Part shown: piece after piece, positions 4,160 through 8,430 of the stretch | Numbering within the stretch: the stretch's first letter is position 1 | Layout of the letters: every line of letters begins with the position of its first letter | Assembly (NCBI GenBank): GCA_031258615.1 | Contig: JAIRMP010000139.1 | Coordinates: 1-8,430, forward strand | Length of the DNA: 8,430 bases | Source of the DNA: Spirochaetaceae bacterium | GTDB taxonomy: Bacteria; Spirochaetota; Spirochaetia; Treponematales; Breznakiellaceae | Direction of reading: 5' to 3' | Program-made: the position numbers and the translations under genes | Notes under the pieces: model-generated | Database searches by the model: none | Told to the model about the DNA's origin: nothing | What the model saw: the letters and a program-made list of their open reading frames with translations, nothing else

Positions 4160-7135
4160 TTTCTTAAAAGTCTGGACATTTTTGGATTCAAATCCTTTGC
4201 GGATAAGACGCATATAGAGTTTGCGGACGGGATAACCGCGCTTTTGGGGCCAAACGGCTGCGGGAAGTCGAATGTGGTCGACGCGATAAAGTGGGTGCTG
4301 GGCGAGCAGAGGTCAGGCGCACTTCGCGCGGAGAAGATGGAGGATGTAATCTTCAACGGCACGGAGGCGCGGAAGTCGCTCGGCGTGGCGGAGGTTACGC
4401 TCACGCTTGCCAACGACAACGGCATCCTGCCAATAGACATGCCCGAAGTGCAGATAAAGCGCCGGCTGTACCGCTCAGGTGAGAGCGAGTATTCGATCAA
4501 CTCGCAGGAGCGGCGGCTAAAGGAGATACGGGAGCTATTCTGGGATACAGGCGTCGGCAAGGCGGCGTACTCCGTGATGGAACAGGGGAAGATAGACCAG
4601 GCGCTGTCGTCCAAACCGGAGGAAAGGCGCTACCTGTTTGAGGAGGCGGCGGGCATCACGAGCTTCAAGGTGAAGACCCGCGACGCCGAGCTGAAGATAG
4701 CGAAGTATGACGAAAACATCAGGCAGGTCGAGGCGCTGTTAAAAGAAGTGAAGCGAAATTACGACACGTTGAAGACGCAGGCGGAAAAGACGGTACGCTT
4801 CCGCGCGCTGCGGGACGAGATTTTTGCCCTTGAACGGGATATTCAACTGTTGCGCCTCAAACAGTTCCGCGACCTGCGCGACGAACGCTGCGAAAATATC
4901 AGGCTAAAGACGGCGGAGCGGGACACGCTGCGCCGGGAACTGGAGGAGATTAACAGGTCGGTACAGGATTTCCTTGACGAGGTGAACTCGCTCGAACAGG
5001 AATTCGTGGAAGGCCAGAAGACACTTTTCGGCCTGGCCAAGGACAAGGAAGCGCTCGCAAACGAGGTAAAACTAGTCGCCGAGCAGCAGCATGAGTGCAA
5101 GAATCAGATAAATCAGAATGAGGGCAAGGAGCGTTCCTCCATGTCCAGGATAGAGGAACTGCGGGATGACGCGGACGAGCAGGATGGGATAGTCCGCGAT
5201 CTGCGAAAAAAGGTTTCCGGCATCGAAGAGAACATCGCGTCGTTCGAGGAGAACATCAAGATTTCGGCGTCGAGGGTAGGGGAAAACGAGGAAACGATAC
5301 GCTCGGACGAGGCGGCGATAAAGCGCTTTGAGGAAAAACGCGCCGTATCCGAGCGGGAGCTTGAGACGATCACGGACGACATCGTTGCCGCCCTTGACGC
5401 GGGGCTTAAGGAGGCGGGGTATTCGGCGGCGGAACGCAGGAAGACGCAAGTCGCGCTGCTGGATTCGCTGCGGCGGCTTGACGCGCTGCTGAAGGGGAAG
5501 GCCGCCCTGCTCAGCGATATGGCCGCGGCCGCCGGGCGGGGGACTTCTGGCGTGGACGAGATAGGCCGGACGGCCGAGAGCCTTGCCGCCGCGCTGGTCA
5601 AGGCGGCGGAGGAGGCGGAGTTCGCTTCCGCGCTGTTTGACGCATACTGCAAGAGCTCCCCCACATTCATAGACGAATTCCTCGCGCCCGAAGGCATCAT
5701 CACGAAGAAACGGGCGCTGGACGGCGAGATTCGCGCCTGCAAGGACGGCGTTGTTGCCAGGCGGGAGCATATTTCCGGGTTGAGGCGGGACAACGAGGGG
5801 CTGGGCGAAAGGATAGCGGAGTACAGGCAGACCCTGCACGGCCTACAGGTCAACAAGACGCAGATGCAGGCTCAGGCCGAGGCCGCCGATTCCCGCGCGC
5901 GCCTGATCCGCCGCCAGCTTGCCGAGCAGGAAGCCCTGTTGAAAAGCATACAGGACGAGCTTTTTCTTGCCCGCAAGCGGAGGGACGACCTTGAAGAACG
6001 CATCTCGCAGGCGGAAAGCGACATTGCGGACATAGAAAAGCGCGGGGCGGCGCTGGGCGCGGACCTTGAAAAGCTGCAAAAGGACATAGAACGGCGCAAC
6101 AAGGACGTTTCCGGCAAGAGGGATACGGTCAACAAGCGGATGGAGGCTGTCAACAGGCTGAACCAGCAGCTTGAGCGGCTTCAGGTAGAGCTTGCCACCT
6201 CGGAGCATGACATCGAAAACATCCAGGAGAACTTCCGCGAGACACATTCCAGAGATTTGCTTGAATTTGAGGAGAGGATTTACACGATTACCGCTTTGCC
6301 AGCCGATCTGCGGGAACAGTTGAACGCGGCCAGGGGCAGCTCGCGGGAGCTTGGCAGCATCAACTATGGCGCGCCGGAGGAGTTTGAGGAGACGAAGGAA
6401 AGGTACGAGTTTCTCGCGAATCAGATGGACGATTTGCAGAAGGCGCGGGCCGATCTGGAAAACATCGCGGCGGAGACCCGCGCGATCGCTTCGGAACGTT
6501 TCATGGCAAACTACAACAAGATAAAAACAAATTTCCACAATATGTTCCGGCGGCTTTTCGGCGGCGGGCAGGCCCAGCTTAGGCTGAGCGACCCTAACCA
6601 CGTGCTTGAGTCCGGCATAGAAATCTTTGCCCAGCCGCCCGGCAAGAAACTGGAAAACATCACGCTGCTTTCGGGCGGCGAAAAGTCGATGACGGCGGTG
6701 GCGCTGCTCTTTGCCACGTACATGGTCAAACCTTCGCCGTTCTGCTTTCTGGACGAGATCGACGCGGCCCTTGACGAGGACAACGTGGGCCGCTTTGTGC
6801 AGTTGCTCCGTGAATTCGGCAGCAAGAGCCAGTTCATCATCATCACGCATAACAAAAAGACCGTTACCGGGGCCGCGACGCTGCTAGGCGTTACGATGGA
6901 GGAGAAGGGCATAACCAAGACGATAGCGATACGCCTGCAAAACGCCGCCGGCGGCAAGGAAGATGACGCGGAGGCGCCTCCCCTTGTAAGCGCCGCCGCC
7001 ATAGCGGACGAGGATATTCCGCCTGAGGATGGCCGCGAACTCCCGCCGGGCGTAGACGACCCGGAAGCGGTAAGCGAGGCGGACATGCATCCGCTTAGCG
7101 CGGCACAACACGAAACCCCCGTTAGCGCCCCCTGA
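4157..7135 (+). CDS. smc: Chromosome segregation/condensation ATPase SMC
   Basis: This is a 992-residue SMC protein, the ATPase of the condensin-like complex that extrudes and organises chromosomal loops, normally with ScpA and ScpB (not in this window). The N-terminal head carries Walker A GPNGCGKSN (31-39) and KWVLGEQ (45-51). Heptad-like coiled coil runs from about 170 to 405 and about 540 to 700. The C-terminal head has NYNKIKTNFHNMFRRLFGGG (785-804), the ABC signature LSGGEKSM (838-845), Walker B with catalytic Glu CFLDEIDAALDEDN (863-876) and an H-loop ITHNK (896-900). All ATPase motifs look intact. It is shorter than typical bacterial SMC (about 1,150-1,190), and the middle (about 405-540) is Ala-rich and helical without a recognisable glycine-bearing hinge. 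A 60-residue acidic, Pro-rich tail follows the head. The gene is visibly richer in G+C than tlyC and mscS. Confidence 0.95.
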   Translation: MFLKSLDIFGFKSFADKTHIEFADGITALLGPNGCGKSNVVDAIKWVLGEQRSGALRAEKMEDVIFNGTEARKSLGVAEVTLTLANDNGILPIDMPEVQIKRRLYRSGESEYSINSQERRLKEIRELFWDTGVGKAAYSVMEQGKIDQALSSKPEERRYLFEEAAGITSFKVKTRDAELKIAKYDENIRQVEALLKEVKRNYDTLKTQAEKTVRFRALRDEIFALERDIQLLRLKQFRDLRDERCENIRLKTAERDTLRRELEEINRSVQDFLDEVNSLEQEFVEGQKTLFGLAKDKEALANEVKLVAEQQHECKNQINQNEGKERSSMSRIEELRDDADEQDGIVRDLRKKVSGIEENIASFEENIKISASRVGENEETIRSDEAAIKRFEEKRAVSERELETITDDIVAALDAGLKEAGYSAAERRKTQVALLDSLRRLDALLKGKAALLSDMAAAAGRGTSGVDEIGRTAESLAAALVKAAEEAEFASALFDAYCKSSPTFIDEFLAPEGIITKKRALDGEIRACKDGVVARREHISGLRRDNEGLGERIAEYRQTLHGLQVNKTQMQAQAEAADSRARLIRRQLAEQEALLKSIQDELFLARKRRDDLEERISQAESDIADIEKRGAALGADLEKLQKDIERRNKDVSGKRDTVNKRMEAVNRLNQQLERLQVELATSEHDIENIQENFRETHSRDLLEFEERIYTITALPADLREQLNAARGSSRELGSINYGAPEEFEETKERYEFLANQMDDLQKARADLENIAAETRAIASERFMANYNKIKTNFHNMFRRLFGGGQAQLRLSDPNHVLESGIEIFAQPPGKKLENITLLSGGEKSMTAVALLFATYMVKPSPFCFLDEIDAALDEDNVGRFVQLLREFGSKSQFIIITHNKKTVTGAATLLGVTMEEKGITKTIAIRLQNAAGGKEDDAEAPPLVSAAAIADEDIPPEDGRELPPGVDDPEAVSEADMHPLSAAQHETPVSAP

Positions 7136-7192
7136 ATAACCTTAAGGGTGAAATTATCGCTTGTTACCGAGACCGTTAGAGATGTACCGTGC

Positions 7193-7239
7193 TTGCCAGA
7201 TGAGGGAAAATATGGTATAGTCAGACTAGTTGGACTATA
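7193..7239 (+). promoter_or_regulatory. Toxin-antitoxin promoter with overlapping 24-bp operator-like dyad
   Basis: TTGCCA (7193-7198), 17 bases, then TATAGT (7216-7221) is a strong promoter match. TATAGTC (7216-7222) and GACTATA (7233-7239) are perfect reverse complements, and the self-complementary ACTAGT (7225-7230) sits at exactly the same centre, giving a 24-bp dyad with two mismatched pairs. The dyad covers the -10 and transcription start, as expected for autorepression by the antitoxin. Confidence 0.65.
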
Positions 7240-7254
7240 TTGTAGGGAATAGAT

Positions 7255-7527
7255 ATGGAAGCTTTGTTAAAAAACACAAAATGGCAGCTACAGGAGGCTA
7301 AGGCTATGTTGAGCGAGTTGGTAAAGTCCACCATCAACGAACCCCAGGTGATCACCGTGCGTGGGGAGGAAAAGGCAGTCGTTATTTCCATGGGTGAGTA
7401 CAAAAGGCTGGTTAAAGAAAAACAAAAACCAAGTCTGGGGGAATTCCTTCAAAATTCCCCGTGGAGCGGTATTGATCTGGAGATTCCGGAACGGCGGATC
7501 GAATCGATGCGGGATATAAACTTGTGA
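7255..7527 (+). CDS. Phd/YefM-type antitoxin
   Basis: This 90-residue protein should bind and neutralise the PIN toxin encoded next to it and repress the operon. The N-terminal DNA-binding part reads WQLQEAKAMLSELVKST (9-25), then EPQVITVRGEEKAVVISMGE (29-48) and YKRLVKEK, the Phd/YefM pattern in which short strands follow an AK..LSELV helix. The C-terminal third (PSLGEFLQNSPWSGIDLEIP, about 59-78) is the likely toxin-binding arm. The ATG is preceded by AGGGA six bases upstream. It overlaps the toxin gene by four bases (GTGA). Confidence 0.87.
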   Translation: MEALLKNTKWQLQEAKAMLSELVKSTINEPQVITVRGEEKAVVISMGEYKRLVKEKQKPSLGEFLQNSPWSGIDLEIPERRIESMRDINL

Positions 7528-7973
7528 ACTTTCTCCTTGATACCAATGTGTTGTCGGAACTTAGGAAAAAAGACTGCCGGACATCGGTTAGGAATTTTGT
7601 GGATAGCCTGGAGCAGACAAGTCTTTTCATCAGCGTGATCTCCATCGGCGAGATAGCTTTTGGCGTGGAAAAGCTGCCGCCGGGGAGAAGAAAGAATGAG
7701 TTTCGATACTTCATCGACACCCAAATCCCCGACTGGTTTGAAGACCGGATTATCCCGCTGGACTGCAAGATTATGCGGGCATGGGGCAGACTATGCGCGG
7801 AGGACGACGCCGGCGGACGGCGAAGAACCCTCCCCACCTTCGATTCCCTTATCGCCGCCAGCGCCCTTGTTCACGGACTAGCGCTTCTTACCCGGAATGT
7901 AAAGGATTTTGCCGGCCTTGAGGGGCTCTTCCTGGTCGATCCCTGGGAGGAAGAGCCGCCTTTAGACCTTTAG
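7524..7973 (+). CDS. FitB/VapC-type PIN-domain toxin ribonuclease
   Basis: This 149-residue PIN-domain protein is predicted to be a metal-dependent endoribonuclease acting as the toxin of a type II module. The acidic active-site residues are visible: Asp6 in LLDTNVLSELRK, Glu43 in SIGEIAFGVEKL, Asp107 in TFDSLIAASALVHG and Asp128 in LTRNVKDF. The FDSLIAA...GLALLTRNVKDF block is typical of the FitB-like branch. Length is normal and no residue is obviously lost, so it should be active. The GTG start at 7524 overlaps the antitoxin stop (GTGA), with GGGAT about 10 bases upstream, indicating translational coupling. Its RNA target cannot be told from sequence. Confidence 0.9.
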   Translation: MNFLLDTNVLSELRKKDCRTSVRNFVDSLEQTSLFISVISIGEIAFGVEKLPPGRRKNEFRYFIDTQIPDWFEDRIIPLDCKIMRAWGRLCAEDDAGGRRRTLPTFDSLIAASALVHGLALLTRNVKDFAGLEGLFLVDPWEEEPPLDL

Positions 7974-8020
7974 AATGTGGAGTAACCCGCGCTTTCGCCG
8001 CATCGTAAGGGAATAAACCT

Positions 8021-8035
8021 GGGGGGGGGGGGGGG
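8021..8035 (+). repeat. G15 homopolymer tract
   Basis: Fifteen consecutive G residues lie between the 3' end of the toxin gene (7973) and the 3' end of the minus-strand gene (8128). Such tracts are prone to slipped-strand length changes; in Treponema, poly-G tracts of this size upstream of surface-protein genes tune transcription. Here no intact gene starts just downstream on either strand: the plus-strand ATG at 8037 gives only six residues. Read on the minus strand the tract encodes prolines in a doubtful frame (8100-7888). Confidence 0.8.
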
Positions 8036-8127
8036 CATGGTTGAAAGGTTCGCATGATAACACTGTTTGGCGTTGTACAGATAGAAAATAATATGACCAA
8101 ACGGTTATGTTATTTTTGTGCAGGGCC

Positions 8128-8430
8128 TTACAGGGAATCCGGTACTCCGGGTGCCGCGTAAAATGTGTTGGCTACCAGCGCGTCAACATCTACGCCGGCA
8201 TTTACAACCTGAATTCCGCACGAAATTAGCGTATACAGATTATTGAGACTGTCAATGATGTCATCCCCGGCGGAAAAAGCGGAAAGGATTTGCCGCCGCT
8301 TCTTTGTCAGAGCTTTGATGAAACGAAAACCGTCAGAACAGGAAGCTGTCTCAATATTGCTCAGTTGATTGAGCGCTTTTTTGAGAGAAACCGAGTTGTC
8401 AACAAGGTACTGGCGGAGTTTGCGCGGCAA
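8128..8430 (-). CDS. C-terminal part of an unrecognised protein, runs off the right edge
   Basis: The minus strand is open from the window edge at 8430 to a TAA at 8130-8128, giving 100 residues. The first codon inside the window is TTG, but no ribosome-binding site can be seen, so the protein more likely begins outside. The sequence (YLVDNSVSLKKALNQLSNIE, then FIKALTKKRRQILSAFSAGD, DIIDSLNNLYTLISCGIQVV) is mostly helical, moderately basic in the middle and ends VANTFYAAPGVPDSL. There is no signal peptide, membrane segment or motif I recognise. It converges on the toxin gene, with 154 bp between the two stops. Codon use looks normal and the frame is clean, which supports a real gene. Confidence 0.5.
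   Translation of the reverse strand: MPRKLRQYLVDNSVSLKKALNQLSNIETASCSDGFRFIKALTKKRRQILSAFSAGDDIIDSLNNLYTLISCGIQVVNAGVDVDALVANTFYAAPGVPDSL

Noticed and set aside
4028..4614. Minus-strand frames at 4028-4213 and 4144-4614
   Set aside because: They are antisense to the smc promoter region and N-terminal head, with no motif or ribosome-binding signal.
5072..6850. Long minus-strand open frames opposite smc (5072-5839, 5113-5856, 5843-6850, also 6511-7086)
   Set aside because: The high G+C of smc and its repeated codons leave antisense frames open. The translations are Arg/Leu- or Ser-rich low-complexity sequence, and the plus strand is clearly SMC.
7136..7160. ACCTTAAGGGT after the smc stop as an intrinsic terminator
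   Set aside because: The stem is very short and no T-run follows.
7888..8100. 70-codon minus-strand frame crossing the G15 tract as a phase-variable proline-rich protein
   Set aside because: It overlaps the end of the toxin gene antisense, has no ribosome-binding site of note and no protein-like pattern. The G15 tract itself is kept as a finding.

Overview
This window looks like a piece of a spirochaete chromosome, most like a Treponema-type genome. The evidence is a TlyC/CorC protein with the soluble two-CBS architecture, an unusually short SMC protein (about 992 residues, no recognisable canonical hinge), a long poly-G tract of the kind known from Treponema, and a cluster of decayed insertion sequences. 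The assignment to a genus is inference; no rRNA or tRNA gene is present to settle it.

Layout. Positions 1-1450 are an insertion-sequence graveyard read mainly on the minus strand. It holds a broken IS1634/IS4-type transposase running off the left edge (1-529), a 40-codon stub that begins like an ISAzo13-type transposase and keeps its promoter and ribosome-binding site (629-751), a decayed and internally deleted ISAs1-type transposase (811-1167), a G+C-rich hairpin (1205-1248) and a 26-codon orphan reading frame (1332-1412). From 1500 to 3755 on the plus strand there is a two-gene unit: tlyC (CorC/TlyC family) and, 33 bp later, an MscS-family mechanosensitive channel with a signal peptide. A 401-bp stretch (3756-4156) follows. 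It carries a dense set of palindromes and repeats and then a promoter whose spacer contains a G7 run. Next is smc (4157-7135, TTG start), the chromosome condensation ATPase. A type II toxin-antitoxin operon (Phd/YefM-type antitoxin, FitB/VapC-type PIN toxin, 7255-7973) comes next, with a strong promoter overlapped by a 24-bp dyad. Then come a G15 homopolymer (8021-8035) and the C-terminal part of an unrecognised minus-strand gene that runs off the right edge (8128-8430).

How they fit together. tlyC-mscS and smc are ordinary cellular genes (ribosome maturation or ion homeostasis, osmotic protection, chromosome segregation). The flanks are accessory: dead transposons on the left, and a toxin-antitoxin module with a simple-sequence tract on the right. 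smc is visibly richer in G+C than tlyC and mscS. I see no convincing new multi-gene system. The points most worth a second look are the G15 tract between convergent genes, the short SMC with a non-standard middle, the G run inside the smc promoter, and the transposase stub that kept its expression signals.
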